Source of the DNA: Fodinibacter luteus
GTDB lineage: Bacteria; Actinomycetota; Actinomycetes; Actinomycetales; Dermatophilaceae
Direction of reading: 5' to 3'
Assembly: GCF_039541575.1 (NCBI RefSeq)
Contig: NZ_BAABGM010000003.1
Span: 62,001-126,000, forward strand
DNA length: 64,000 bases
Each line of letters opens with the position of its first letter. The stretch's first letter is position 1. Below the pieces are notes generated by a model. That model was given only the letters and a program-made list of their open reading frames with translations, ran no database searches and was not told the DNA's origin. The position numbers and the translations under genes are program-made. Below, one piece after another: positions 16,529 through 24,763 of the stretch.

Positions 16529-17346
16529 GCACCACCGTCCTCGACCCCACGACACCCGACACGGCCACGCACGCAGCCCGCGCGCGAACGTCGTCCGCCC
16601 GGATCCCGCTGACCCGGGTCATCGGCGTCGAGCTGCGCAAGATGTTCGACACCCGCTCCGGCTTCTGGCTCATGGCGAGCATCGTCATCACGAGCGTGCT
16701 CGCGACGGCCGCCCTCATCGTCTTCGCGCCGGACGACGCGCTGACCTTCGACAACTTCGCCGCCGCGATCGGGGCGCCGATGACGGTCATCCTGCCGATG
16801 ATCGGCATCCTCGCCGTGACGAGCGAGTGGAGCCAGCGCAGCGGCCTCACGACGTTCACGCTCATCCCGCACCGTGGGCGGGTGCTCGGCGCGAAGCTCG
16901 TCGGCGCGCTCGTCGTCGGGGTGGTCGCGATGTTCGTCGCCCTCGTCGTCGGCACGCTCGGCACCCTGCTCGGCAGTGCCGTCACCGGCCTCGACCCGGT
17001 CTGGAACGCCACCGTCACCGAGTTCGCGCTCATCGTGCTCGGCAGCGTCCTCGGAATGCTGTTCGGCTTCATGCTCGGCGTCGTCATCCGCAACTCCGCC
17101 GGCGCCATCGTCGCCTACTTCGTCTACACGCTCGTCCTCCCACCGCTCCTCGGCCTGCTCGCCGCCAACCAGCAGTGGTTCGCCGACCTGCAGCCGTGGG
17201 TCGACTACAGCTTCGCGCAGATGCCGCTCTTCGAGGGCAGCATGTCGAGCGAGCAGTGGCAGCAGCTCGCGGTCTCCGGCACCCTGTGGTTCCTCGTGCC
17301 GCTGGCCGTCGGCCTCGTCCTCGTCCGGCGCGCCGAGGTCAAGTGA
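16525..17346 (+). CDS. ABC-2 type transporter permease
   Basis: 273 aa, six predicted membrane helices starting near residues 52-68 (LMASIVITSVLATAALIV). Layout and the LRKMFDTRSGFWL start match the ABC-2 permease family that pairs with DrrA-type ATPases; the substrate is not predictable. It overlaps the ATPase gene by four bases and ends 8 bases inside the convergent lysA gene, so the operon has two genes and the two transcripts collide at their 3' ends. Confidence 0.9.
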   Translation: MSTTVLDPTTPDTATHAARARTSSARIPLTRVIGVELRKMFDTRSGFWLMASIVITSVLATAALIVFAPDDALTFDNFAAAIGAPMTVILPMIGILAVTSEWSQRSGLTTFTLIPHRGRVLGAKLVGALVVGVVAMFVALVVGTLGTLLGSAVTGLDPVWNATVTEFALIVLGSVLGMLFGFMLGVVIRNSAGAIVAYFVYTLVLPPLLGLLAANQQWFADLQPWVDYSFAQMPLFEGSMSSEQWQQLAVSGTLWFLVPLAVGLVLVRRAEVK

Positions 17347-18661
17347 GCGAACCGGTCGGGCGGGTGCCGCGTGCACCCGCCCGACCGGCGTCGTCCCCAG
17401 GCCAGTCGACGTCGCGGGCGAGCAGGTCGTCCCACGTCTCCCGCCGCACGACGACCCGCCAGGAGCCGGCGCGGGCGAAGACGACGGGGATGCGGCGGTT
17501 GCCGTTGTAGTTGTTCGACATCGTGTAGCAGTAGGCCCCGGTCGCCGGGACGACGAGCAGGTCGCCCACCGCGGGGTCGACGAGGGGGGCGCCGCTCACG
17601 AGGACGTCCCCGCTCTCGCAGTGCCGGCCGACGACGTCGCAGGCCGAGGTCGCCCCCTCGAAGCGCCCCACGACGCCGGCCTCGAAGCGCTGGTCGTAGA
17701 GCGCGACCTCGAGGTTGTCGCCCATGCCGCCGTCGACCGCGACGAACGTGCGGGCCCCCCGCTTGACGGTGACGACCCGGTACAGGGTGCACGTCGACTC
17801 CGCGACCATGCTGCGCCCCGGCTCGATGACGATCTCGGCCTCGGGGGGCAGGTGCGCCCGGGCCGCGTCGACGAGGGTGTCGAGGTACTGCGACACCGAC
17901 GGCCGGTCATCGGCCCACGTGTACCGGGCCCCGAGCCCGCCCCCGAGGTCGTACACCGGGAACTCGCCGAGTCGCGCGACGGCCGCCACGGCATCCGCGA
18001 ACGGCTCGGTGCTCAGGATCTGCGAGCCGACGTGGGAGTGCAGGCCGCGCATCCGCAGCACCGGCGACGCCTCGATCCGGGCGATGAGGGGCGCCGCGTG
18101 CTCGGGCGCGAGCCCGAACTTGCTGTCGTCGTGCCCGGTGAGGACGCTGGCGTGCGTGTCCGCGGTGACACCGGGGATGACCCGCACGAGCACGTCGACC
18201 GAGCGTCCCCGGGGGATCGCCGACTCGAGCCGGTCGACGTCGTCGCCGTTGTCGACGACGACGAGCCCGAGACGATGCTCGACGGCCAGCGCGATCTCCT
18301 CGTCCAGCTTGGCGTTGCCGTGCAGGACGAGGGATGCCGGGTCGGCGCCGGCCTTGAGGGCCGTGATGATCTCGCCGCCGCCGGCGACGTCGAGGCCGAG
18401 GCCCTCCTCGACCATGACTCGCTGGACCGCGGTGCAGGGGAACGCCTTCGACGCGAAGACCACCCTGCTGCGGGGCCACCGGGCCGCGAGCCCGTCGACG
18501 TACTCACGCGCCCGCGCCCGCAGGGCATCCTCCGCCACGACGAGCACGGGGGTGCCGGCCCCGGCGGCGACGTCGTCGATCCGGCAGCCGCCCACGCGGG
18601 CGACGCCATCGGCATCCACGGTGGTGCCGGGCGGCATCAGGTCGACCAGGGCGCTCGCCAT
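17339..18661 (-). CDS. lysA: Diaminopimelate decarboxylase
   Basis: 440 aa. PLP enzyme that decarboxylates meso-diaminopimelate to L-lysine, the last step of the pathway. The Schiff-base Lys is in VFASKAFPC (about residue 72); the alanine-racemase-like barrel has HSHVGSQI and the phosphate-binding DLGGGLG and EPGRSMV loops; the C-terminal domain has the substrate-binding CESGDVL and MSNNYN. Start ATG 18661 has GGAGGACC upstream. It lies 13 bases after the stop of an alarmone-synthetase-like gene and is likely co-transcribed. As some actinobacteria carry two lysA-like genes, whether this is the only copy cannot be judged here. Confidence 0.92.
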   Translation of the reverse strand: MASALVDLMPPGTTVDADGVARVGGCRIDDVAAGAGTPVLVVAEDALRARAREYVDGLAARWPRSRVVFASKAFPCTAVQRVMVEEGLGLDVAGGGEIITALKAGADPASLVLHGNAKLDEEIALAVEHRLGLVVVDNGDDVDRLESAIPRGRSVDVLVRVIPGVTADTHASVLTGHDDSKFGLAPEHAAPLIARIEASPVLRMRGLHSHVGSQILSTEPFADAVAAVARLGEFPVYDLGGGLGARYTWADDRPSVSQYLDTLVDAARAHLPPEAEIVIEPGRSMVAESTCTLYRVVTVKRGARTFVAVDGGMGDNLEVALYDQRFEAGVVGRFEGATSACDVVGRHCESGDVLVSGAPLVDPAVGDLLVVPATGAYCYTMSNNYNGNRRIPVVFARAGSWRVVVRRETWDDLLARDVDWPGDDAGRAGARGTRPTGSLT

Positions 18662-18674
18662 CGGGGTCCTCCGC

Positions 18675-19655
18675 TCAGCCGGGCAGGTGGGTTCGGCGGG
18701 CCTCGAGGGCCTCGCGGCGGTGGGCGTTGCCGTGCAGCCCGACATAGGCGTCGCCGAACCGGGCGAGCAGGTCGTCGTCGAGGCGCCGCACCGCACCCGG
18801 CGGGTAGCGGTAGCCCATCGCCGCGGTCACGGCGGCGCTGTCGACGTCGCGCAGCGTCGCGCTCAGCTCGTCGAGCGAGGCGATGCCGAGCTCGAGGAGC
18901 AGGCCCGAGATCCACGCGTAGTGCTCGGTGCGCGACCACCCGGCGCTCGAGTAGCGCCCGGCGAGGAAGGTCGCGAGCTCCTGGGCGCTGATCCGGGGGT
19001 CCAGAGCGTCGCCGGCGTCCACACTGCTGTCGCCGAGCCCCGCCTGCAGCCGGTCCCGGATCGCCTGGAACTCGCGGTCGGCCAGCTCGATGAGGCCGGC
19101 GGCGAGCGTGAAGCGGCGGTCGAGGTCCGGCACCTGCTCAGGCGGCACCGTGCCCTTGTAGCGGATGTCGTGCTCGAACTCCGCCCACGCGTGCTGGAGC
19201 ACCGTGCGCAGCTGGACCGACGCACAGAACTGCGGGTCGTACGCCGTGGGCTCACCGTCTGCCCGCGAGACCAGCAGGTGCCGGCTCGCGTAGCCGAAGC
19301 GCCCGGCGGCGGCGGTCTCCTCGCCGAGGTCGCGGTCGTCGAGGACGGTCAGCTGCTCGGCGAGCAGCCCCGCGACGGCGTCGATGTCTCGCTGGACGTA
19401 GGTGATGACGCGCACCCCGACCTGGTCGGTGACGGCCCGCAGCGGGTCGGCGGACGAGTCGGCGGTCAGCACACCGCGGACCTTCGCGGCGAACGACCCG
19501 ACCGACTTCGTGCGGCCCGTCACGCTGAGGTAGTTGATGCCCGCGTCGTCGATGATTCCGGTGACGAGCTCGACGAACTCGTCGGTGGCGGGCAGCAGCC
19601 GCTCCCTCAGCGCGGTGTAGTCCGCGACGGCGCGGTCGATGCGGCGCATGGACAT
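18675..19655 (-). CDS. RelA/SpoT nucleotidyltransferase-domain protein (alarmone-synthetase-like)
   Basis: 326 aa from ATG 19655. It has the synthetase fold of small alarmone synthetases without hydrolase or TGS/ACT domains: TGRTKSVGSFAAKV, DQVGVRVITYVQRDID (Asp of the DxxGxR motif), GYASRHLLV, and VQLRTVLQHAWAEFEHDIRY. These enzymes make (p)ppGpp from ATP and GTP/GDP. The conserved Glu of the E-V/I-Q-I-R-T motif, a metal ligand in characterised synthetases, is Ser here (CASVQLRT), so activity or product may differ. A C-terminal 100-residue helical extension is longer than in typical small synthetases. It is the first gene of a pair with lysA and divergent from a hypothetical gene. Confidence 0.75.
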   Translation of the reverse strand: MSMRRIDRAVADYTALRERLLPATDEFVELVTGIIDDAGINYLSVTGRTKSVGSFAAKVRGVLTADSSADPLRAVTDQVGVRVITYVQRDIDAVAGLLAEQLTVLDDRDLGEETAAAGRFGYASRHLLVSRADGEPTAYDPQFCASVQLRTVLQHAWAEFEHDIRYKGTVPPEQVPDLDRRFTLAAGLIELADREFQAIRDRLQAGLGDSSVDAGDALDPRISAQELATFLAGRYSSAGWSRTEHYAWISGLLLELGIASLDELSATLRDVDSAAVTAAMGYRYPPGAVRRLDDDLLARFGDAYVGLHGNAHRREALEARRTHLPG

Positions 19656-19722
19656 GGGCCCACTGTCCCACGCGCCGTCCGGGAGGCCGACGCCCCGCGG
19701 CCGGCGGTGGTTCGATGGGGGC

Positions 19723-21603
19723 ATGGCACGTCGAGGCGGAAGCCGGGGTCCGCGGAGCGGACGACACGAACCGAACCGGAACGCGACGCGGGCTCGGCGC
19801 CGGTCCGAGCCGGGGGGCCCGGGGTCCCCCGGTGCGGGCGTGGGCGACGGCTCGGACGGCGGTGACGGCGGTGGGCTCGTGCCGCAGGTCGTGCGTGACG
19901 CGCTCCGTTCGCCGGACCCGACGGCATTCACCGTGCTCGTGTCGAGCGCGCTGTCCGCGACGAGGGAGTGGGACCCGGACGGGGGCTCGCTCCCGGCCGG
20001 GGGCTGGGACACGGACGACGAGGAGCCCGACGAGGACGACCTGTCCGTCGACGACCTCGTCACCTCGTTCCTGTCGGTCTCCTATGCCGAGACCACGGCC
20101 GCGCTGCACGTCATCGCCGCGATGCTGCCCGACGAGCTCGACGCGACCCGGCTGCGGCGTGCCCTCGCCGAGCGGCACCACCCGCTGCCCGACCACGTGA
20201 CCGGCGTGCGCGACATCGTCGTGACGCGGGCGGCGCACCTCGGCGACGAGCTCGGCGACGGCGACAACCTCATCCTCGGGCTCGAGTGGCCCGGTACCCG
20301 CGGGGTCACGGCCGTCGTGTACGTCGACGAGTCCTTCGGCACCCGCGTCAAGGACGTCTTCCTCGTCCCCGAGCCCTTCGACGTCGTCGTCGACCAGTAC
20401 CGCGCGATCACGGAGGAGGAGGGCGACCCCCGCTCGGCACTCGTCGCGATCGACCCGGCCGATGCCCGGGCGAGCCTGCGCCTCGCGATCGACCGTGGCG
20501 ACGCCCCCGACGCGCCCGCCGTCCCCGAGGACTGGACCGGGCCCGACGGGGAGCCGCTCGGGTGGCCCGCCGCGCGGCCCTTCCTCGAGATGCTCCTGCG
20601 CCGGATGCCGCCCGGCGGCTCGCCCGTGCTCACCTCAGCCGGGCTGCCCGAGCTCTCGCCCACCGAGGCGGTCGAGGCCTTCCTCGCGTCCCCCGAGTCG
20701 GCCGGGGTGCGCGACCTCCCGGACGCCGACGCCGCGGCCGCCCTCATCGCGACCGACATGGCCGAGGCGGGCGGCCACCCGCTGCGGCTGTCGCCGGTGC
20801 AGGTCGAGATCGCGCTGACGCAGCGGCTGCCCTGGGCAGCGGGCGCGAGCGACGCCGTGCTCGACCGGGTCGGTGACGTCCTGCCGGCCTACGTGCGCTT
20901 CGCCCATGCCCGGCTCGGGGTCGCCGAGCCGGGGACGAGCGAGACGCTGGCGGTGGTGGCCGCATGCCGTGACGTCTTCGACGCCCTGCGCCACAGCGCA
21001 GCCGTCGCGGACTGGCGTGAGGTCGCGCCACTCATCGACGCCTTCGAGCACGGTGACCCGTCCCCGTTGGTGCTCCACACCCTGGCCAGGGAGGTCGGGG
21101 GAGCAGACGCGCTCGACCGGCTCGACACCGACCCGCTTCCCGACGAACCGCTCGACACCGCACGTGTGCCCGCCGACGTCCGCGACGGCGTCGCCGCCGT
21201 CGGGGCCGCGATCGACCGGTGGCTCGAGACCTCCCCCCGGGTCGAAGCCCTCGGACCGGTCCGGGACGAGTGGCGCACCGCCGCTCGGCGCCTCCTCGTC
21301 GGAGCCGCGGTGCGGGACCCGGGCTGCGTACGGCGTCGGGCCTCGGTCGAGGGGCGGGCCTGCGGCGTGCTGTGGGCGACCGGCGTGGAGAACCACCTCG
21401 TCGGCCCCGGCGGTGTGCTCCTCGTCAAGGACCTCGCCGCCGACTTCGGGGTTCGTGGTGCGCCGTCGGCGAAGGCCGCCACGATGCTGGCCGCGTGGAC
21501 GGACGGGCGGTGGGCGGAGGGTGGCTCGCTCGGGGACCCGGGCCTGCTCGTCTCCACCCGGCGCGCGGAGATCATCGAGGCCCGGGACCGCTACCGCACC
21601 TGA
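19723..21603 (+). CDS. Large hypothetical protein, possible DUF6398-like C-terminus
   Basis: 626 aa from ATG 19723. Residues 1-45 are Arg/Gly/Pro-rich and disordered. A domain at about 150-220 (NLILGLEWPGTRGVTAVVYV, then VKDVFLVPEPFDVV) is mixed alpha/beta. The last 110 residues contain a conserved-looking Cys-containing helix (RGRACGVLWATGVEN-like) and an LAADFGVRGAPSAKAATMLA helix-turn-helix-like segment that resembles DUF6398 C-termini; that match is by eye and weak. No signal peptide or membrane segment. It is divergent from the alarmone-synthetase-like gene with 67 bases between starts and convergent with the next gene. Function unknown. Confidence 0.6.
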   Translation: MARRGGSRGPRSGRHEPNRNATRARRRSEPGGPGSPGAGVGDGSDGGDGGGLVPQVVRDALRSPDPTAFTVLVSSALSATREWDPDGGSLPAGGWDTDDEEPDEDDLSVDDLVTSFLSVSYAETTAALHVIAAMLPDELDATRLRRALAERHHPLPDHVTGVRDIVVTRAAHLGDELGDGDNLILGLEWPGTRGVTAVVYVDESFGTRVKDVFLVPEPFDVVVDQYRAITEEEGDPRSALVAIDPADARASLRLAIDRGDAPDAPAVPEDWTGPDGEPLGWPAARPFLEMLLRRMPPGGSPVLTSAGLPELSPTEAVEAFLASPESAGVRDLPDADAAAALIATDMAEAGGHPLRLSPVQVEIALTQRLPWAAGASDAVLDRVGDVLPAYVRFAHARLGVAEPGTSETLAVVAACRDVFDALRHSAAVADWREVAPLIDAFEHGDPSPLVLHTLAREVGGADALDRLDTDPLPDEPLDTARVPADVRDGVAAVGAAIDRWLETSPRVEALGPVRDEWRTAARRLLVGAAVRDPGCVRRRASVEGRACGVLWATGVENHLVGPGGVLLVKDLAADFGVRGAPSAKAATMLAAWTDGRWAEGGSLGDPGLLVSTRRAEIIEARDRYRT

Positions 21604-21622
21604 CCCGCCGTGGCCGCCCCGC

Positions 21623-22852
21623 TCAGGCCGGGGGCGGCGTCGGCGGGGTGAGCGCGCGCCGGCGCACGAGCGACTCGAGCCGGCTGCGGGCCGAACGGGC
21701 GTCGCCTCCGCGACCGTCGGCGCCGGGGGGTCGCTCGGGCACGGTCGTCAGGCTGACGGCGACGAGGTCGGTGTAGGCGTCCTGGCGCAGCCGGGTCAGG
21801 AGGCGCTGCGCCGCGCTCTGGCCGCGGGCGAGCAGGCCGGCCGCCACGAAGACCCCGAAGCCGCTCGTCGCGAGGAGCGAGGTCACCCACGTCGGTGCGG
21901 ACCCCCCGGACACCGTGAAGAACCCGGTGACGAGGGCGAAGGCGGTGATGAAGAGCACGGCCTGCGGCCAGAACAGCCGGGCTGCCCGCCCGATCCCGCG
22001 CACCCCCGTGAGCTTCGCGTACGGTCGGATCAGGGTCGTCGGGTCCTGCCCGAGGATGATGAGCTGGTACCACCGTCGCACCTGCTCGTAGAGCGTCACG
22101 CGCAGGTCGGGGGCTCGGTGCCAGTGCTCGTCCTCGGCCACCGCCCCCCACGCCTCGAGGCTGCCCGAGATGGCGGCGGGCGTCGTCTCGTGGGTCATCG
22201 CCGGGTCGAGGCGGCCGAGCATCCGGCTCAGCTCGCGTCGCCGGTCGGCCCCGAGGAGGAAGGCCGGCGAGACCGCCGAGGGTCCCGAGGCGGTGGACCA
22301 CGCCGCCTCCGACCCCAGGCCCCAGTAGCACTCGGCGAGGCCGCGACCGAGCAGGTAGGCGTTCGCGAGCGCCTCGTCGCGCTGGGCGAGCTCGTCCTGG
22401 AACCAGGCGTCCCACGAGAGGAAGAACCCGGCGGTGGCGGCCCACGGCGGCGGCCCGGCATCCGGTGCGTCACCCGGGGCGGATGCCGGTGCGTCACCGG
22501 GGGCGGATGCCGATGCGTCACCCGGGGCGGTTGTGTCACCCGGGCCGGATGCCGGCGCCTCGCGCGAGCCGGGACCGGCACCGTCCACGGGGAGCACTGC
22601 CGCCAGCTCGTCCGCGAAACGGTGGTGGCGGTCGAGCCGCAGCCGCTCGACACCGGTGAGGAGCCCGCGCAGCGCCTCGCGGTGCGCGTCGGAGGGGCGG
22701 CGCTGCGAGCGCAGCGGCAGGACGTCAGGGGGGTCGAGCGGCGGCACGGCCCGACCGGGGCGGGGGCCGTCGGGCCAGGCCCGGCCGCGCACCTCGGCGA
22801 CGGCCCAGCCGAGCCGCAGCGCGGCGCCCACCTCGGCTCTGCTCGACGCCAT
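21623..22852 (-). CDS. Membrane protein with two C-terminal helices and a Pro/Gly/Asp repeat
   Basis: 409 aa from ATG 22852. A soluble N-terminal region is followed by a low-complexity insert (about 100-133) with repeated S/T-A-P-G-D units encoded by the tandem repeat at 22464-22553. A helical domain then includes the FFLSWDAWFQDELAQRDEAL segment, and two membrane helices near residues 300-325 and 332-352 are followed by a cytoplasmic Arg-rich tail. I do not recognise the family. It may be divergent-promoter linked to the lipoprotein gene at 23104. The repeat insert is likely to vary in length between strains. Confidence 0.6.
   Translation of the reverse strand: MASSRAEVGAALRLGWAVAEVRGRAWPDGPRPGRAVPPLDPPDVLPLRSQRRPSDAHREALRGLLTGVERLRLDRHHRFADELAAVLPVDGAGPGSREAPASGPGDTTAPGDASASAPGDAPASAPGDAPDAGPPPWAATAGFFLSWDAWFQDELAQRDEALANAYLLGRGLAECYWGLGSEAAWSTASGPSAVSPAFLLGADRRRELSRMLGRLDPAMTHETTPAAISGSLEAWGAVAEDEHWHRAPDLRVTLYEQVRRWYQLIILGQDPTTLIRPYAKLTGVRGIGRAARLFWPQAVLFITAFALVTGFFTVSGGSAPTWVTSLLATSGFGVFVAAGLLARGQSAAQRLLTRLRQDAYTDLVAVSLTTVPERPPGADGRGGDARSARSRLESLVRRRALTPPTPPPA
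22464..22553. repeat. 24-bp tandem repeat inside a coding region, about four copies
   Basis: The unit begins GGTGCGTCACCCGGGGCGG and ends ATGCC; copies start at 22464, 22488, 22512 and about 22531, the last two diverged or shortened. It keeps the frame and encodes the APGD-type repeat of the membrane protein. Units carry the genome's abundant GGATGCC word. Confidence 0.75.
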
Positions 22853-23103
22853 CGCCAGCCTTCCGACGGGAGGGCGCCCGGACCGTCGGCCCGTCGACCG
22901 CACCTCGACCCGTCCACGCTAGCCGACCGCCCGCCCTCGGCGCGGGCGCTCCGCCACGCCGGCTCCTGCATCCCCTCGCCGGTGCCCGCGACGCGCATGG
23001 CGCGCGAGTAGGGTCACGGGGTGCCGTCGACCGATCCCGACCGGACGCGGACCGCCGGCCGGGTCGACACCGCGTCGAGCGCCCGGACGTCCGGGGGCGC
23101 ACG

Positions 23104-23955
23104 GTGCTGACCGGCTGCGCTCCCGCCACCCCGACCGCGGCCGTCGTCGGTGCGCTGGCACTCCTGCTCGGGGCGTGCACCGCCGGGTCGGGCGCCGAGG
23201 GTGCGGACCCGGCATCCCACGAGTACCGCCCCGGTCTCTCCGCCCACCCGCACGTCCCGGCCGACGTCACGTCGGCCCCGGTCGTCGTCATGGTCCCGGG
23301 AGGCTCGTGGCGATCGGCCGAGCCCGCCGGCCTCGAGCCGCTCGCCGAGGCCTTCGCCGACCGTGGGGTCTTCGCGATGCCGGTCGTCATCCGGGCGGCG
23401 CAGGACGACGTCGTCCACCCGACCCCCGTCGAGGACGTCCTGTGCGCGCTGGCCGACGGGGCCGCGACCGCCCGCGACGAGGGCATCGAGCCCGAGCGCC
23501 TCGTGCTGCTCGGTCACTCCTCGGGAGCGCACCTGTCCGCCCTGGCCGCGCTCGCGGTCGACGACTACGCCCCCCGGTGCGAGGACCCGCTCGTCGTCCC
23601 CGACGCCGTCGTCGGGCTCGCCGGTCCGTACGACATCCGGCGGTTCGCGGATGCCGCGTCCGTGCTCTTCGAGGACGGCGCGGACCGCGACCAGTGGGAC
23701 GCCGCCAACCCGGTGCTGCGCGCGGGAGAGCGACCCGAGGTCCCCTTCCTCCTCCTCCACGGCGACCTCGACGACGTCGTCCCCCCGTCGTTCAGCACGC
23801 AGTTCGGCGCAGCCCTGCGCGCCGGGGGCCACGCCGCGACGGTGCAGGTGCTCCCGAGGGAGGACCACGGCAGCATCTACTCGGCCGAGGCCGCCGCCGA
23901 GCCGGTCGCCCAGTGGCTCGACGGCCTCGACGGGCCGGCCTCGGACGAGGGCTGA
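23104..23955 (+). CDS. Alpha/beta hydrolase lipoprotein
   Basis: 283 aa from GTG 23104, the first possible start in the frame. Residues 10-25 form a lipoprotein signal, ending LLLGAC with the lipobox Cys at 25, so the protein should be lipid-anchored outside the membrane. The hydrolase fold has the VVMVPGGSW oxyanion strand, the nucleophile elbow GHSSGAH, the HGDLDDVVPPS acid loop and EDHGSIY for the catalytic His; it belongs to the carboxylesterase/BD-FAE-like group. The substrate is unknown. A G-rich ribosome site lies upstream. It is divergent from the membrane-protein gene and convergent with the DUF1918 gene. Confidence 0.85.
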   Translation: MLTGCAPATPTAAVVGALALLLGACTAGSGAEGADPASHEYRPGLSAHPHVPADVTSAPVVVMVPGGSWRSAEPAGLEPLAEAFADRGVFAMPVVIRAAQDDVVHPTPVEDVLCALADGAATARDEGIEPERLVLLGHSSGAHLSALAALAVDDYAPRCEDPLVVPDAVVGLAGPYDIRRFADAASVLFEDGADRDQWDAANPVLRAGERPEVPFLLLHGDLDDVVPPSFSTQFGAALRAGGHAATVQVLPREDHGSIYSAEAAAEPVAQWLDGLDGPASDEG

Positions 23956-23965
23956 CCGCGCGCGG

Positions 23966-24001
23966 GCGTTCGGGAGCGCGGTCGGGAGCGTCGTCGGGAG
24001 C
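23966..24001. repeat. 12-bp tandem repeat, three copies, just after a stop codon
   Basis: Units GCGTTCGGGAGC, GCGGTCGGGAGC and GTCGTCGGGAGC follow each other exactly, starting 11 bases after the hydrolase stop and ending 12 bases before the convergent gene's stop. It occupies the shared 3' region of two convergent genes. Confidence 0.7.
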
Positions 24002-24012
24002 GCGGACGCCCG

Positions 24013-24516
24013 TCAGCGGGCCCGGACGACGACGTCGACCTCCCCCGTGGCCTCCTCGATGTCGTGCTCGGCACTGGCGAGCAGGTGGTCGGCGAGGCGC
24101 CGCAGCGCCCGGGCCACGGCCACCTCGTCGCCGATGTGGGCGGCGTCCGGGTCGGCACTGCTGCGGTGGCTCGTGCCCTTGGCGGTGAGCGCCTCGGGGG
24201 AGTCGGCGAGCAGTGCGACGGTGGCGGTCGTGTCATCGCCCTTCTCGAAGATCGTCACCCGCACGCTCCACTCGCGCAGCGTCCCGAGCTCGGGGCGTGC
24301 CACGACCTCCGTGTGCTCCGCCGCACCTGAGCTCTCGGTCACCTTGAGCACGGCCCCCGGCCCCGGGAACATCGTGCTCGTGTGCCCGTCCTCCCACCGC
24401 ACGACGTAGGGCGGTCCGCCCTCGGCGCCGCGCGCCTCCAGCACCTCACCGGCGCGGGTCGGCTGGTCGACCAGCTCTCCGGCCAGGATGATCCGGTCAC
24501 CGGGCTTGGCTCTCAT
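24013..24516 (-). CDS. DUF1918-DUF1876 two-domain protein
   Basis: 167 aa. Residues 1-60 match DUF1918 (MRAKPGDRIILAGELVDQPT and PPYVVRWEDGHTSTMFPGP), a small SH3-like fold common in actinobacteria. Residues about 75-160 match the DUF1876/dsRBD-like domain: EWSVRVTIFEKGDDTTATVA, then ADPDAAHIGDEVAVARALRR. The two domains are usually found in separate small proteins. Role unknown; both families are often linked to stress or dormancy regulons in mycobacteria. ATG 24516 has AGGAGCAG upstream. It is divergent from the esterase at 24764, with 247 bases between them. Confidence 0.85.
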   Translation of the reverse strand: MRAKPGDRIILAGELVDQPTRAGEVLEARGAEGGPPYVVRWEDGHTSTMFPGPGAVLKVTESSGAAEHTEVVARPELGTLREWSVRVTIFEKGDDTTATVALLADSPEALTAKGTSHRSSADPDAAHIGDEVAVARALRRLADHLLASAEHDIEEATGEVDVVVRAR

Positions 24517-24763
24517 GGCTGCTCCTCACGTGGGTCGTCACCGTGCCACGGGAGGGTGCCGGGGCGGTGGCGACGGCCACGGCACCCACCTCCGATTCTG
24601 CCCGGTCGCCGCACGGGCGGCCAGAGCTGCGCGGGTGGTGAGCCTCACCGCGAACGGGCGAGGCCTGACCCTCCTCCTCCGGCGCGGTGGATGCCGACCC
24701 GGGCGGCCACCAGCCCGCGGCCGTGCGTGCCATGCTCGTCACCACCTGACCCCGGGAGGACCC

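Noticed and set aside
22464..22553. Possible CRISPR array at the 24-bp repeat
   Set aside because: Units are contiguous with no spacers and lie within a coding frame. Other tandem repeats (23966, 29307) likewise lack spacers.
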